Assembly (NCBI RefSeq): GCF_001636615.1
Contig: NZ_LGEK01000023.1
Location: 1 to 59,215 of the forward strand
Source of the DNA: Mucilaginibacter sp. L294
GTDB lineage: Bacteria > Bacteroidota > Bacteroidia > Sphingobacteriales > Sphingobacteriaceae
Direction of reading: 5' to 3'
Length of the DNA stretch: 59,215 bases
Every line of letters begins with the position of its first letter. Position 1 is the first letter of the stretch. This document shows positions 19,091 to 29,023 of this stretch, piece after piece. The position numbers were made by a program, and so were the translations under genes. Below the pieces are notes generated by a model. That model searched no databases. It was given only the letters and a program-made list of their open reading frames with translations, and was not told where the DNA came from.

Positions 19091-19681
19091 TTAGTTAGGG
19101 CTTACTTTTAGCCAGCCTGTAATGCTCATTCTTGGTAAATGGGTTAACAAAACCTCGTGTTCTAATTCAGTGCTTTTAAAAAAAACACTTTTACCCGCAT
19201 TAGGTGTAATATCCTGCGAACCGCCATCCTGGTAAATGCGTAGCTCACCACCATCAACTTCGGCATTTAAGTAAATGATCATGGAGAATGCCCTGGTGCC
19301 GTTCTGCTTAAAATTATCGAGGTGCCGTTTGTAGAAACTCCCCTTTTCGTAAAGCGTGTAATGAAACTCGTAGCCGGTAATGCCGGTATAGCAGCTACTA
19401 TTCAGGTAATTCACAAAGCTATCCATCAGGTCAAAAAAACTGTTTTCATGAACATCGTTATGGATGCGGTCTAACCAGTAAATTTTATCGCTCCGTACCA
19501 ATTTATTATGATTAACTAACAGGCTGTTACCGGTACCGGCAGCAAGCAGTTTATTACCGGCATGCAGCATAGTAATATTATTTACCAAATGCGCCGCCAG
19601 GGCTTTGCTGACAAAGTTTTTTACTGTGCCGATGTTCGTAGCCAGGTAACTGTCTATGAGTTCATTAAATATGATTTCCAA
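19091..19681 (-). CDS. 2-oxoglutarate/Fe(II)-dependent oxygenase
   Basis: A 196-residue double-stranded beta-helix oxygenase. The iron ligands are visible as His120 and Asp122 in YKRHLDNF and His175 in LEHEVLL, with Arg184 in HLPRMSITGWL for 2-oxoglutarate. This is the prolyl 4-hydroxylase-like pattern with FYKRHLD and GGELRIY. The substrate may be a protein or a small molecule. No partner gene stands next to it. Confidence 0.88.
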   Translation of the reverse strand: MEIIFNELIDSYLATNIGTVKNFVSKALAAHLVNNITMLHAGNKLLAAGTGNSLLVNHNKLVRSDKIYWLDRIHNDVHENSFFDLMDSFVNYLNSSCYTGITGYEFHYTLYEKGSFYKRHLDNFKQNGTRAFSMIIYLNAEVDGGELRIYQDGGSQDITPNAGKSVFFKSTELEHEVLLTHLPRMSITGWLKVSPN

Positions 19682-19800
19682 TTGTGGTAAGGTACACTTA
19701 ATAAACCCGTGGGTTGGTGTTTAAGTAAAATATAGTGTGGTATATAACAATGCACCGGCAGCCTTGTTATATATCTATACATTTGAGCATATAAACAGCT

Positions 19801-20205
19801 ATGGAAATTAAACGAATTGGCTCCCAGCCATCAGGCAAAGGCCCCGCAGAATATTTTACCGGAACCGTACGTATCGACCCGCTTTTTGCACCACCAGAGC
19901 CTGCACGTGTAGCTATGGCACTGGTTACTTTTGAGCCGGGTGCACGTACCGCATGGCATACCCATCCGCTTGGGCAAACACTTATTGTTACTGCCGGTAG
20001 CGGCCGTGTACAGCGCGAAGGCGGGCCAATAGAAAAGATCAGCCAGGGAGATGTGGTATGGTTTGCACCAAATGAAAAGCACTGGCACGGGGCATCAGCC
20101 ACCACTGCGATGAGCCATATTGCCATACAGGAAAAACTGAACGGCTCGCCGGTTGACTGGATGGAACAGGTTACGGATGAAGATTATAATAAACAGCAGG
20201 CATAA
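19801..20205 (+). CDS. Cupin domain protein
   Basis: A 134-residue single-cupin protein with [19 protein letters not shown], the metal-binding HxHx(n)E/Q-type motif 1, and a second motif around [15 protein letters not shown]. This pattern is close to the small manganese cupins annotated as (R)-mandelonitrile lyase-like or carboxymuconolactone-associated proteins. The real reaction is unclear. It is monocistronic and converges with the gene at 20221-20625. Confidence 0.87.
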   Translation: MEIKRIGSQPSGKGPAEYFTGTVRIDPLFAPPEPARVAMALVTFEPGARTAWHTHPLGQTLIVTAGSGRVQREGGPIEKISQGDVVWFAPNEKHWHGASATTAMSHIAIQEKLNGSPVDWMEQVTDEDYNKQQA

Positions 20206-20220
20206 AAGCGTGCCCTTGTT

Positions 20221-20625
20221 CTATAAGAAGTTTTCCAGCTGAAACATCGTCGAAGCTAAAAGAAAACTTAATAATTTTTCCGGGCCCGGGCCGGGTATCT
20301 GTAATTCGGGCTTTTCGGTAACCTTTTTCCAGATAGAGTAGCCGCCGTATATAAACATACATCCAATAAAAACATACACCCATACCGAGATATTACGCCC
20401 GGCAATGATCAGGTACATATAGGGCAGGCTAAAACTCACTGCCGCAAATAGCACAATGGTAATAATGGGTTTCTTTGCGCGCAGGTTTCTTAACAGTAGT
20501 CCAATAAAGGTAAAAAAGGATAGCTTGCTCACCAAATAAAGGCTGCCAAGCAACAGGGGGTCAACATCGTGCTTATCGCCTAAGGCAATTATCCAGTCTT
20601 TTAAAAGGGTAAGGTACTCGGTCAT
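20221..20625 (-). CDS. Hypothetical membrane protein, four segments
   Basis: I do not recognise the family. The 134-residue protein (from the ATG at 20625) has hydrophobic segments at about residues 25-42, 53-72, 75-100 and a final FLLASTMF stretch. The arrangement could be three or four transmembrane helices. It lies between a convergent cupin gene and an acyltransferase gene on the same strand, whose stop is 56 bp away on the other side. Confidence 0.65.
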   Translation of the reverse strand: MTEYLTLLKDWIIALGDKHDVDPLLLGSLYLVSKLSFFTFIGLLLRNLRAKKPIITIVLFAAVSFSLPYMYLIIAGRNISVWVYVFIGCMFIYGGYSIWKKVTEKPELQIPGPGPEKLLSFLLASTMFQLENFL

Positions 20626-20680
20626 TAAATGCAAATTATGAATAACATTTACTTAACGGTAATTTACAAAAAATAGCGTG

Positions 20681-21778
20681 TTATTTTTTGTTTAGCGATT
20701 GTTTTCTTTTCGCGCTTAAATACTTACGTACAGGGATATCATAAAACACCATAACCAAATAAGCAAAACCAACTAAAAGCACCATGCTTGTTATAATAAT
20801 AATGGCCAGCTGGCCTGTGCTCGGTTTATGTGCCACATAGTAATTGGCGAATATCCATATTACAGCGTAATGGGTCATGTATAGCGGGTACGAGATGTCC
20901 CCAGAAAATATGCAAAGCTTTTTAAGCCCCGGCGAGAGCACGGCCCCCGCGCCCAATGCCACCAACAGCGGGAAATAAAATATTACAACCAGTGGCTCGG
21001 TTAGCCAGTTCCATTTGGTAAAGGGCATTAAAAATGCCAGCATCAGCAATATGGCAATACCCATAAAGCCAAGTTTGTTTTTGATGATCCAGTTGCGTCG
21101 GTAAATAAGCAGCCCCGCTAAAAACGAGTAACAGATGCGTGCGCAGCCATCCCAAAAGTTACCCTTGCCCCATCCGCCCATAATATTGCCTGCACTGTAG
21201 CTAACATAGCAAAGCGCCAGGGCTGCAAGTATGGTTAATAAAATAAGCCAGCCTCGTTTTACACGGAACAATATAAAGCCGTAAAAAATATTTGCCACGT
21301 ATTCCCAGAACAACGACCACGCCGGCGCATTGAAACCAAATTGGTTAAAAGCACGCTCGGGCATTACCGGGGAGGGAATAAGCAATATAGAGCACAAAAA
21401 TATCAACGCGGTTTTACCCACGCTGTACAAACCCGTCGGGCTAACAAACGGGTCAAATAAAAATGCGAGCAGCCCCAATATCGAACCGAAGATAACCAGC
21501 GGGTGCAGCCGGATGATCCTCGATTTAAAAAACTCCAATACGCCCATTTTGCCAATCCGGTCGTCATAAGCATATCCTATAACAAAGCCCGACAGGCAGA
21601 AAAAGAAATCGACCGCAAGGAACCCGTGCCCTATAAAATCCTGGCTGTAATCAGAATAAGCTACCTCCATAAAATGGAAACACACAACAGATAGGGCGGC
21701 AACGCCCCTTAAGCCATCCAATATCTCAAAGTGTTGCTTGGTTTTCAGGATTTCGGGGCTGAGCGTTTGTTCTGTCAT
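20681..21778 (-). CDS. Acyltransferase family protein (OafA/YrhL type)
   Basis: The 365-residue protein (from the ATG at 21778; the longer frame upstream lacks family features) belongs to the membrane acyltransferase-3 family. It opens with FEILDGLRGVAALSVVCFHF, where the His is thought catalytic, and shows about ten hydrophobic segments, with FFCLSGFVIGYAYDDR and FKSRIIRLHPL as conserved motifs. Such proteins acetylate or succinylate sugars of LPS, exopolysaccharide or peptidoglycan. It is divergent from the secreted enzyme gene at 21907. Confidence 0.92.
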   Translation of the reverse strand: MTEQTLSPEILKTKQHFEILDGLRGVAALSVVCFHFMEVAYSDYSQDFIGHGFLAVDFFFCLSGFVIGYAYDDRIGKMGVLEFFKSRIIRLHPLVIFGSILGLLAFLFDPFVSPTGLYSVGKTALIFLCSILLIPSPVMPERAFNQFGFNAPAWSLFWEYVANIFYGFILFRVKRGWLILLTILAALALCYVSYSAGNIMGGWGKGNFWDGCARICYSFLAGLLIYRRNWIIKNKLGFMGIAILLMLAFLMPFTKWNWLTEPLVVIFYFPLLVALGAGAVLSPGLKKLCIFSGDISYPLYMTHYAVIWIFANYYVAHKPSTGQLAIIIITSMVLLVGFAYLVMVFYDIPVRKYLSAKRKQSLNKK

Positions 21779-21906
21779 TGCTGTTTTTATACGGTATCTG
21801 TTGTTTCCAAGAATAGCAAATAATACCGACTTATTGTAAATTTTTAATAAGATAGGGATACAGTTAGGCACACTCATCCAAAAACAAATATTTATTATTG
21901 TTTACC

Positions 21907-23598
21907 ATGAAGAATAAAAGCACCCGCTTTTTAGCATTTATTACCGGTTGTGTAATTTGCCTTTCCGCTTTTTCTGTTTCCGCACAAAAAGCCAGCTCCA
22001 AAACTACCGGCCAAACACCAAAAATTGTAAACATTGTTAATTTTATACGGTTGCTTGAGCCGCGCGACCCGGCCATAACAGAAGATGTGCTTTACCAAAC
22101 CGTGGTTAAGCAAATAGCCATCATGAATAAGTATAAGCTGGGCGGCACTTTTCTATTACAGTACGATGCCCTAATAGATCCTCGTTACCAAAAGCTGCTT
22201 AAGGCATTGCCCCGCGGTTCTTTTGAAATAGGCGCCTGGTGGGAGATCCCGCAGCCGCAAGTAGAAAAAGCCGGGCTGAAATGGCGCGGCCGCTACCCCT
22301 GGGACTGGCGCGCCAACATTGGTTTTTCTACCGGTTACACCCCAAAAGAGCGCGAAAAGCTGGTTGATGTTTACATGGCGGCATTTAAAAAAATATTTGG
22401 TTATTATCCAAAATCGGTAGGGTCGTGGTTTATTGATAGCTACAGCCTTAACTACATGTATCAAAAATACCATATCGTAGCATCAAGCAACTGCAAGGAC
22501 CAATACGGTACAGACGGTTATACCCTATGGGGCGGATATTGGAACCAGGCCTACTATCCAAGCAAGATAAACTCCTACATGCCGGCCCAGCACGAAGCTA
22601 ACCAAATCCCGGTTCCTATATTCCGTATGCTGGGCAGCGATCCTATCCGCCAATACGATAACGGGCTGGGTACAACGCGCCAGGGCGTGGTAACGCTTGA
22701 GCCTGTTTATAAATTTGGCGGCGGAGATTCTACCTGGGTAAACTGGTTCTTAAAATCATTTACCGAGGATAAGGCCTTAGGTTTTAATTACACCCAGGCC
22801 GGCCAGGAAAATTCTTTTACCTGGGATGCCATGGCTAAAGGTTTTGAGATACAAATGCCGCTGCTTGCCCGTTTACGTAACGAGCATAAAATACGGTTGG
22901 AAACCATGGAGCAATCAGGCATGTGGTTTAAAAAGAAATATAAAGTTACACCGGCAACCTCATTTACGGTGAGCAAGGACATAGCGGGAAGCGACCTTAA
23001 AACAGCCTGGTTTAACAGCCGTTTTTACCGCATAAACCTTTTGTGGGAAAACAACACCCTGCGCATCCGCGATTTGCATTTGTTTAACGAAAATTTCCCT
23101 TCGGCCTACCATACTAAGGTTGCCACATCTAACGAATGCACCTTTTTCACCCTCCCGGTTATTGATGGCTACATTTGGAGCAAACCCAACCAAATTGCGG
23201 GCATGCGCCTAAAGGCGATAGTTGATGGGCAGGAAATTTTACTGGCCGGGAAAGACCCGGTATACACCCATCCAACACCCGGATCATTACATATATCGTG
23301 GCCGTTAACATCTATAGATGGCTCGCTTGAGTTTGACCTGGATGAGCGGAATTTAAAAATAAAGCTGCTGAGCGCCAAGCCCTGCAACTGGTTCTTCGAC
23401 CTGAATACAGCCCAGGCAGCCGAACTACCTTTCCAAAAAACAAGTGCTAAACAGCTTGATTGCCGTTTTGAAGGCATGAACTATCATTTAAAAACGGTTA
23501 AAGGCAACTTTTCAAACCCGGGCAATGATGTTAAGTTAAGAATTACCCCCCAAATGAATATTATACAGTTTGACCTGGCTGATATTACAAAGCCCTAG
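21907..23598 (+). CDS. Secreted protein with deacetylase/glycosidase-like barrel, function unknown
   Basis: A 563-residue protein from the ATG at 21907 with a signal peptide (FLAFITGCVICLSAFSVSAQ). The first 300 residues resemble a polysaccharide deacetylase or glycoside hydrolase barrel: NIVNFIRLLEPRDPA, FEIGAWWEIPQPQVEKAGL, KSVGSWFIDSYSLNYMYQ and GYTLWGGYWNQAYYPSK. Clusters of Trp, Asp and Glu suggest carbohydrate binding. The C-terminal half looks like beta-rich sugar-binding domains. I remember related proteins of unassigned function, but no family name can be given with certainty. It is transcribed away from the acyltransferase gene. Confidence 0.6.
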   Translation: MKNKSTRFLAFITGCVICLSAFSVSAQKASSKTTGQTPKIVNIVNFIRLLEPRDPAITEDVLYQTVVKQIAIMNKYKLGGTFLLQYDALIDPRYQKLLKALPRGSFEIGAWWEIPQPQVEKAGLKWRGRYPWDWRANIGFSTGYTPKEREKLVDVYMAAFKKIFGYYPKSVGSWFIDSYSLNYMYQKYHIVASSNCKDQYGTDGYTLWGGYWNQAYYPSKINSYMPAQHEANQIPVPIFRMLGSDPIRQYDNGLGTTRQGVVTLEPVYKFGGGDSTWVNWFLKSFTEDKALGFNYTQAGQENSFTWDAMAKGFEIQMPLLARLRNEHKIRLETMEQSGMWFKKKYKVTPATSFTVSKDIAGSDLKTAWFNSRFYRINLLWENNTLRIRDLHLFNENFPSAYHTKVATSNECTFFTLPVIDGYIWSKPNQIAGMRLKAIVDGQEILLAGKDPVYTHPTPGSLHISWPLTSIDGSLEFDLDERNLKIKLLSAKPCNWFFDLNTAQAAELPFQKTSAKQLDCRFEGMNYHLKTVKGNFSNPGNDVKLRITPQMNIIQFDLADITKP

Positions 23599-23691
23599 TG
23601 TAATAAAGTGCCTGTTTAGTTTTTTCTGAAACGAGCTTTTAAAGCATGACCTATTTATATTATCTTGCAGTAAACATATAAAGCTGTTTTA

Positions 23692-25296
23692 ATGCACGAG
23701 ATTTTACTGTTATGCCTGGGTCTGATCATCAGTGTTTCTTTTCTGGTGGTGGTGGCCAATAAAATAAAAATTGCCTATCCTATATTTTTGGTGATAGCGG
23801 GCTTGGCTTGCAGCTTTATCCCCGGCATCCCCAATATGCACATAGATCCCAACCTGGTGTTCCTGCTGATTTTGCCGCCCATATTGTATGATGCGGCCCA
23901 AAACACCTCGTGGAAGGCGCTTTGGAAATGGCGGCGTATTATCACCGTTATGGCGCTGGGCTACGTGCTGCTTACAGCCACGGCCGTGGCTATTGTAAGC
24001 CATTTACTTATCCCCGGTTTTTCGCTGGCACAGGGCTTTTTGCTGGGTGCTATCATCTCCCCACCCGATGCCGCGGCGGCAACCTCTGTACTGCGTTTTA
24101 TAAAAATGCCCAAGGGGATAGTTGCCATTTTAGAGGGCGAAAGCCTGCTTAACGATGCAAGCAGCTTAACCATTTTCAGGTTTGCGCTGGCAGCCATTAT
24201 CAGTAGCAATTTTGCCTGGTACAATGCTGCGGGCGGCTTTTTAATCGTCACGATTTCCGGTATTGCAATCGGGCTGGTTTTGGGGGTGGTTTTTTATGCC
24301 ATTTACCGTTGGCTCCCCACAAACTCAAACCTTGATGTCACATTTTCGCTGGTGTTGCCATATATCATCTACATTATCGCGGAAGATGTGCACTCATCCG
24401 GCGTGCTGGCCGTAGTAAGCGGGGGCTTGTTCATATCTTACAAAAACCATTTTGTTTTAACCTATAGCAGCCGCTTAAAATCAAACGCGGTTTGGCCATC
24501 CATTGTATTTATCCTTAACGCGGTCATCTTCTTCCTGATAGGTCTGCAGCTTACCGAAATTATAGGCGGCTTAAAAAACACATCTTTAGGCGATGCTTTT
24601 AAAATAGCATTGATCATCACCGTAGTTGTTATCGTAATAAGGCTGTTCGCCGGATTATTCTCGGCCTGGTTTACGCGTTTTATCAGCCAATATATTACTG
24701 TGGCGCAGAGCAGGCCCGGATGGCGCAACCCGCTCATCGTAAGCTGGACGGGTATGCGCGGCGTGGTTTCGCTGGCCTCTGCGTTATCCATTCCGCTGTT
24801 ACTGAATAACCAGCCATTTCCGCACCGCAACCTGATACTGTTTATAACCTTTGTTGTAATTATCGTAACGCTTGTTGGGCAAGGGCTTACCTTACCATTC
24901 ATTGTGCGCTGGCTAAAGCCCGAACCGCTGTCGGAAGACAAAACCGATGATCAGCAGATACTGGAAATTGAAATAGCCCTTTTAACCCGGGCTGTTGAAG
25001 AGTTAGGCGAAAACTATCCCCTCGACCTTAAAAATAACCTGCTGCTGCAAAACAAGCTCGACTTACTAAAAAACAAATTGAATTTGTATTCAGAATCGTG
25101 TGATAGCGAACATCAAAAAAAGGTTGTTAAAAAAATGATCACGCGTTTCAGGAGCATTGTATCAGCCATTATTGAGCAGCAAAGGGCAGAGCTGCATCTG
25201 TTTCGCACCCAAGATAAGTTTGATGACGATGTGATCCGCCTGATAGAAAACCGCCTCGACCTGGAAGAAGAGGGGTTACAGGGAGAAGTAGATTAA
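23692..25296 (+). CDS. Na+/H+ antiporter, CPA1 family
   Basis: A 534-residue inner-membrane antiporter of the CPA1 (NhaP/NHE) family: about twelve hydrophobic segments, the ISPPDAAAATSVL motif with its Asp, GESLLNDASSLTIF, and GMRGVVSLASALSIPL. The C-terminal 120 residues are a charged cytoplasmic tail with coiled-coil-like heptads. It exchanges Na+ (or K+) for protons. It nearly abuts the convergent exonuclease gene (6-bp gap). Confidence 0.93.
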   Translation: MHEILLLCLGLIISVSFLVVVANKIKIAYPIFLVIAGLACSFIPGIPNMHIDPNLVFLLILPPILYDAAQNTSWKALWKWRRIITVMALGYVLLTATAVAIVSHLLIPGFSLAQGFLLGAIISPPDAAAATSVLRFIKMPKGIVAILEGESLLNDASSLTIFRFALAAIISSNFAWYNAAGGFLIVTISGIAIGLVLGVVFYAIYRWLPTNSNLDVTFSLVLPYIIYIIAEDVHSSGVLAVVSGGLFISYKNHFVLTYSSRLKSNAVWPSIVFILNAVIFFLIGLQLTEIIGGLKNTSLGDAFKIALIITVVVIVIRLFAGLFSAWFTRFISQYITVAQSRPGWRNPLIVSWTGMRGVVSLASALSIPLLLNNQPFPHRNLILFITFVVIIVTLVGQGLTLPFIVRWLKPEPLSEDKTDDQQILEIEIALLTRAVEELGENYPLDLKNNLLLQNKLDLLKNKLNLYSESCDSEHQKKVVKKMITRFRSIVSAIIEQQRAELHLFRTQDKFDDDVIRLIENRLDLEEEGLQGEVD

Positions 25297-25302
25297 ACAG
25301 GT

Positions 25303-26079
25303 CTAAACTTCTGTCAGCTCTACCCACACCGGGCCATGGTCGCTGGTTTTTTCCCAACCACGTACGTTGCGGTCAACCCCGGCGGCTAAAAGTCGCTTAT
25401 CCACATCTGGGCTCAGTAAAAAATGGTCTATCCTTAACCCGGCATCCCGGCCATAAGCATTACGGAAGTAATCCCAAAAAGTATAGATCACCTTATCAGG
25501 GTTAAGCTTACGGATGGCATCCGTCCAGCCCTGGTCAACCAGTGCCTTAAAAGCCACCCTTGTTTCCGGGCGAAAGAGGGCATCCTCTACCCAACGTTCG
25601 GCTTTGTAAGCATCTCGTTCGGTTGGAATAGCGTTATAATCGCCGGTTAATACAACCGGCTTGCCCGATGCCAGCAATTCGGCGGCGTGGGCGGCAAAGC
25701 GTTCAAACCAGCGCAGTTTATACTCAAACTTGGGGCCGGGGGCGGGGTTGCCGTTTGGCAGGTACAGGCAGCCTATGGTAATGCCATTTACTTCGGCTTC
25801 AATATAACGGCTGTGGGTATCGTCCGGGTCTCCGGGGAGGCCGCGTTGGGTTTCTTTGATATCTAAATTACGCGCCAGTATGGCCACACCATTCCAGCTT
25901 TTTTGCCCGTGCCATATCGCATTATAACCGGCATCCTTAATGGCCTGTTCGGGGAACTTTTCGTCCGGTGCCTTCAACTCCTGCAGGCAGGCTACATCGG
26001 GCGCGCTTTCTTCCAGCCAACGCAGCAGTACCGGTAACCGGCCATTTATCCCGTTAACATTATAGGTAGCTATTTTCAT
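25303..26079 (-). CDS. xth: Exodeoxyribonuclease III
   Basis: This 258-residue enzyme is an AP endonuclease and 3'-5' exonuclease for base excision repair. Motifs: MKIATYNVNGIN at the start, CLQELKAPD with the metal-binding Glu, VLTGDYNAIPTERD, and the C-terminal SDHGPVWVEL with the catalytic His. The length is typical. It is followed on the same strand by no other gene; upstream it is 11 bp from the SGNH hydrolase gene, so the two may share a transcript. Confidence 0.96.
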   Translation of the reverse strand: MKIATYNVNGINGRLPVLLRWLEESAPDVACLQELKAPDEKFPEQAIKDAGYNAIWHGQKSWNGVAILARNLDIKETQRGLPGDPDDTHSRYIEAEVNGITIGCLYLPNGNPAPGPKFEYKLRWFERFAAHAAELLASGKPVVLTGDYNAIPTERDAYKAERWVEDALFRPETRVAFKALVDQGWTDAIRKLNPDKVIYTFWDYFRNAYGRDAGLRIDHFLLSPDVDKRLLAAGVDRNVRGWEKTSDHGPVWVELTEV

Positions 26080-26090
26080 TCGGGTGCGGT

Positions 26091-26819
26091 TTATTTTAAT
26101 GCTTTTGCAATGGCCTCATCTGTTACTTTAGCCATTATTTTATACCCTGCGGGGTTGGGGTGTACGCCATCAATGGTCAGTTCGCCGCGCGTGCCTTTTT
26201 TATCATCAACCAAAGGGCTGTAGTAGTCCAATAAGATCAACTTATTTTGCGCAGCGTAAGCAGCTATAGCCTTGTTCAGGCTGATTATCATTTCTGCAGG
26301 CTGCAGATCTTTACGCCATTGGTACACATTGATGGGAACGTACGCACACAGTATGGGCGTAATTTTATGGATCCGGCATAGTTCTACCATCGATTTAACA
26401 TTATCTAAAATACGCTCGTTGGTTACATGCCCCGTTGAACTTGCAATATCATTGCTCCCCGCCAGTATAATTACAGCTTTTGGTTTCAGGGCTATTACAT
26501 CCTGCTGAAACCGGAGCAGTAATTGTGGGGCGATCTGCCCGCCAATACCCCTGTTGATATAGTTTTTATGCGCTGCAAAATATTCGGGCAGGCGCGTTTT
26601 CCAGAATTCGAAGATCGAGCTTCCTAAAAACACAACGCGTTTTTCGTTGGATTCCGGCGCTGGCAATACCTTATTCTCGGCTTCGTAATGGCGCAGGTCG
26701 GCCCAGTCATCACTAAAATTTTCTTTTACGGTAGCGACAGGTGCTTTAGTGGCAGTATCTGTTTGCGCGTAAACCGATGCTGTTAATAATAACGCGGGTA
26801 AAAAGAGTACAATTTTCAT
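26091..26819 (-). CDS. Secreted SGNH/GDSL hydrolase
   Basis: A 242-residue protein from the ATG at 26819, which opens the signal peptide MKIVLFLPALLLTASVYA. SGNH blocks: VVFLGSSIFEFW (nucleophile Ser in place of GDS), RGIGGQIAPQ (Gly), ILAGSNDIAS (Asn) and IDGVHPNPAGY (Asp/His). The family includes esterases and lipases; polysaccharide or platelet-activating-factor acetyl esterases are close matches. It likely deacylates glycans in the periplasm. Confidence 0.9.
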   Translation of the reverse strand: MKIVLFLPALLLTASVYAQTDTATKAPVATVKENFSDDWADLRHYEAENKVLPAPESNEKRVVFLGSSIFEFWKTRLPEYFAAHKNYINRGIGGQIAPQLLLRFQQDVIALKPKAVIILAGSNDIASSTGHVTNERILDNVKSMVELCRIHKITPILCAYVPINVYQWRKDLQPAEMIISLNKAIAAYAAQNKLILLDYYSPLVDDKKGTRGELTIDGVHPNPAGYKIMAKVTDEAIAKALK

Positions 26820-27033
26820 TTCAGGCAGATGGTTGATGATTTTCAAATGTACATGCTCCATTTAAAAAAGCAAGCAAAAGCATTAAATATAGTACCTAAT
26901 AAATTAATGGGCACATTATAAGACAGTTATATTTTATCCATCATTTTTGATAAAAAGGTATTAAACCAGATCGCTGCATCCCTGTCATACAGCCGATTTC
27001 TAAATCAATTAACAAACCTTTTAAACAATTTTT

Positions 27034-27690
27034 ATGTACAAAAAACTCCTTTTGGCATTCGTGTCAATCATTGCCATCCAATCCGCTAAAGCACAAACAG
27101 AAAAAGGCAGCCAGATGCTGGGCGCTAGCTTTGGGGTAAGCACCTCAAGTTCAGATTCTAAATACCTGGACTATAACAACAATACTTACGGCCCAAATGT
27201 GCATGGCAAAACAACGAGCTACAGCATTGCCCCTAATTATAGTTACTTTGTTGCCGACAAATTGGATGTTGGAGTATCTGTTGGGTATTCGTATTTAAAA
27301 AATGATTATGACGATTCCAATTTTGCCCCTCAGCATCAAAGGGACAATTCTTTTAATGCGGGCATCTACCTTAGAAAATATTTTTTGTATGACAACAAAA
27401 TAGGTATAAGAACAGGCCCCCTTTTTAACTATCAAACATCAAAAACTATTCAGAGCAATGAGGTGACCCCGCAGTATGATTCACAGCGCAAAACAAATAG
27501 TTATACCGGCGGTATTGGGTTAGATTTTGTTTATTTCCCAATTAAACGCATTGGATTAACCGCTGCTTTAGGCGGTATAAATTATTCCCATCAAGAGGTT
27601 AAGGGTACAAACCCGGCTTCATATAACAACTTCAATGCAAGCTTTGCTAATGGATTTATTTTTTCAATCAATTACGTGTTCGGCAACTAA
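27034..27690 (+). CDS. Outer-membrane beta-barrel protein
   Basis: A 218-residue protein with signal peptide (MYKKLLLAFVSIIAIQSAKAQ) and alternating beta-strand pattern ending in an aromatic residue near the C-terminus (IFSINYVFGN). Strands such as SYSIAPNYSYFVADKLDVGVSV and GIYLRKYFLYDNKIGIRTG suit an eight-stranded outer-membrane barrel. The role is unknown; such proteins are usually small porins or adhesin-like. It is a single-gene unit closed by a strong terminator. Confidence 0.85.
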   Translation: MYKKLLLAFVSIIAIQSAKAQTEKGSQMLGASFGVSTSSSDSKYLDYNNNTYGPNVHGKTTSYSIAPNYSYFVADKLDVGVSVGYSYLKNDYDDSNFAPQHQRDNSFNAGIYLRKYFLYDNKIGIRTGPLFNYQTSKTIQSNEVTPQYDSQRKTNSYTGGIGLDFVYFPIKRIGLTAALGGINYSHQEVKGTNPASYNNFNASFANGFIFSINYVFGN

Positions 27691-27713
27691 TAACAGCCTC
27701 CTGTAAATAATAC

Positions 27714-27741
27714 AAAGCCCCAAGCTAAAACTTGGGGCTTT
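27714..27741 (+). terminator. Terminator after the beta-barrel gene
   Basis: Perfect 11-bp stem AAAGCCCCAAG/CTTGGGGCTTT (27714-27724 and 27731-27741) with loop CTAAAA and following T's. Confidence 0.9.
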
Positions 27742-27795
27742 TGTTATTCAATGCGCTTGTCTACCCGGGCAAAAAATTACGGTTGGGCTAATAAA

Positions 27796-27803
27796 TAATT
27801 TTG
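27796..27803 (+). promoter_or_regulatory. Possible -7 element before the GT87-type gene
   Basis: TAATTTTG matches TAnnTTTG, 20 bp before the ATG at 27824. No TTTG was found at a proper distance upstream. Confidence 0.4.
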
Positions 27804-27823
27804 CTTTAATTTATAGCTGCAAT

Positions 27824-29023
27824 ATGAGCCAGCAGTTATCCCCAAAAAAGTTCCTGAATTTAACCGGTTACCAGTGGACCTGCATCCTGTATATTGCCGT
27901 AGCTGTTTTTTGCTGGCAACTTAAATACTTCAGGCATATTGATAATAATTACATCATATTCCGCACATCGTTCTATCACTTTAGGGATCATATAAACCTA
28001 TACCTAAATTACCCCAAAGAGTATTATGATGTGTACATATACGGCCCCACATTTACCGTATTTATTGCCCCGCTTGCCTTAATGCCCGAAGGCTGGGGGT
28101 TCTTTTTTTGGGAGGTTGGCAACGCCGCCGCTTTTTTATGGGCCATTAATACCCTGCCTTTTACTAACCGCATCAAAACAATTATCCTGCTGCTTTGCGC
28201 TATCGAGTTTGCCAACTCCAGCCATTACATGCAGTTTAACCCCATTATAGCTGCCATTATTATATTAAGCTTTACCATGGTGAGGCGGCAAAAAGAGCAA
28301 TATGCCACACTGTTTACGGTATTTGGTACGCTGATGAAGATCTACCCTATTGTTGGGGTGGCGTTTTTTGTGTTCTCAAAAAACAAGGTTCGCTACATCA
28401 TTTGGTCGTTTATATGGCTGGCCGTGTTGCTTTGCCTGCCGGCGATTATATCAGGACCACAATTTTTGGTGCAAACTTATAAGGATTGGTTTGCGGCGCT
28501 ATCTTCTAAAAACCTAACCAACCAAAGCCTCACCACCGGGTTCGACTGGTGTATGATGGGGGCCGCAAGGCGCTTGTTCCAGGATAGCAGTATACCTAAC
28601 TGGCCATTCCTGCTGGGCGGGGCGGCCGTTTTTGGCGCGGCGCTGTTACGTTTTAAACAATATTCATCGTTAAAATTCAGGCTCCAGGTAATGTGTTCAT
28701 TGCTGCTGATGGTGGTCATCTTCAGTACCGCGTCAGAGCATCCTACTTTTATCATCGCAACCGCGGGTGCTGTTATCTATATCATGATGCAGCAAAAGCC
28801 GTTTACACCATTTACTATTGTTATGCTGGTGCTGCTATTGGTGGTAACCGGCCTTGGCCCATCGGATGCTTTCCCGAAACCCGCCCGGGTTTGGATGCAG
28901 AACTATGCTATAAAAGCCTACCCATGTATCATTATCTGGTTTAAAATTGCCTGGGAATTGCTATTTAAAGATTTTATGACCGATAAATTACCCGCCGGGA
29001 CAAAAGAAGAAGCTTTGGCTTAG
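27824..29023 (+). CDS. Glycosyltransferase 87 family (DUF2029) membrane protein
   Basis: A 399-residue inner-membrane protein with about ten hydrophobic segments, matching the DUF2029/GT87 family of polyprenol-phosphate mannose-dependent mannosyltransferases (YGPTFTVFIAPLALMP, TLMKIYPIVGVAFFVF). Members transfer sugars on the periplasmic side. The sugar and acceptor are unknown. After it comes a 289-bp AT-rich gap (29024-29312) without a gene, upstream of the ATP-grasp gene; it holds a palindrome CAACCGGTTG at 29266-29275 and no convincing promoter. Confidence 0.85.
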   Translation: MSQQLSPKKFLNLTGYQWTCILYIAVAVFCWQLKYFRHIDNNYIIFRTSFYHFRDHINLYLNYPKEYYDVYIYGPTFTVFIAPLALMPEGWGFFFWEVGNAAAFLWAINTLPFTNRIKTIILLLCAIEFANSSHYMQFNPIIAAIIILSFTMVRRQKEQYATLFTVFGTLMKIYPIVGVAFFVFSKNKVRYIIWSFIWLAVLLCLPAIISGPQFLVQTYKDWFAALSSKNLTNQSLTTGFDWCMMGAARRLFQDSSIPNWPFLLGGAAVFGAALLRFKQYSSLKFRLQVMCSLLLMVVIFSTASEHPTFIIATAGAVIYIMMQQKPFTPFTIVMLVLLLVVTGLGPSDAFPKPARVWMQNYAIKAYPCIIIWFKIAWELLFKDFMTDKLPAGTKEEALA

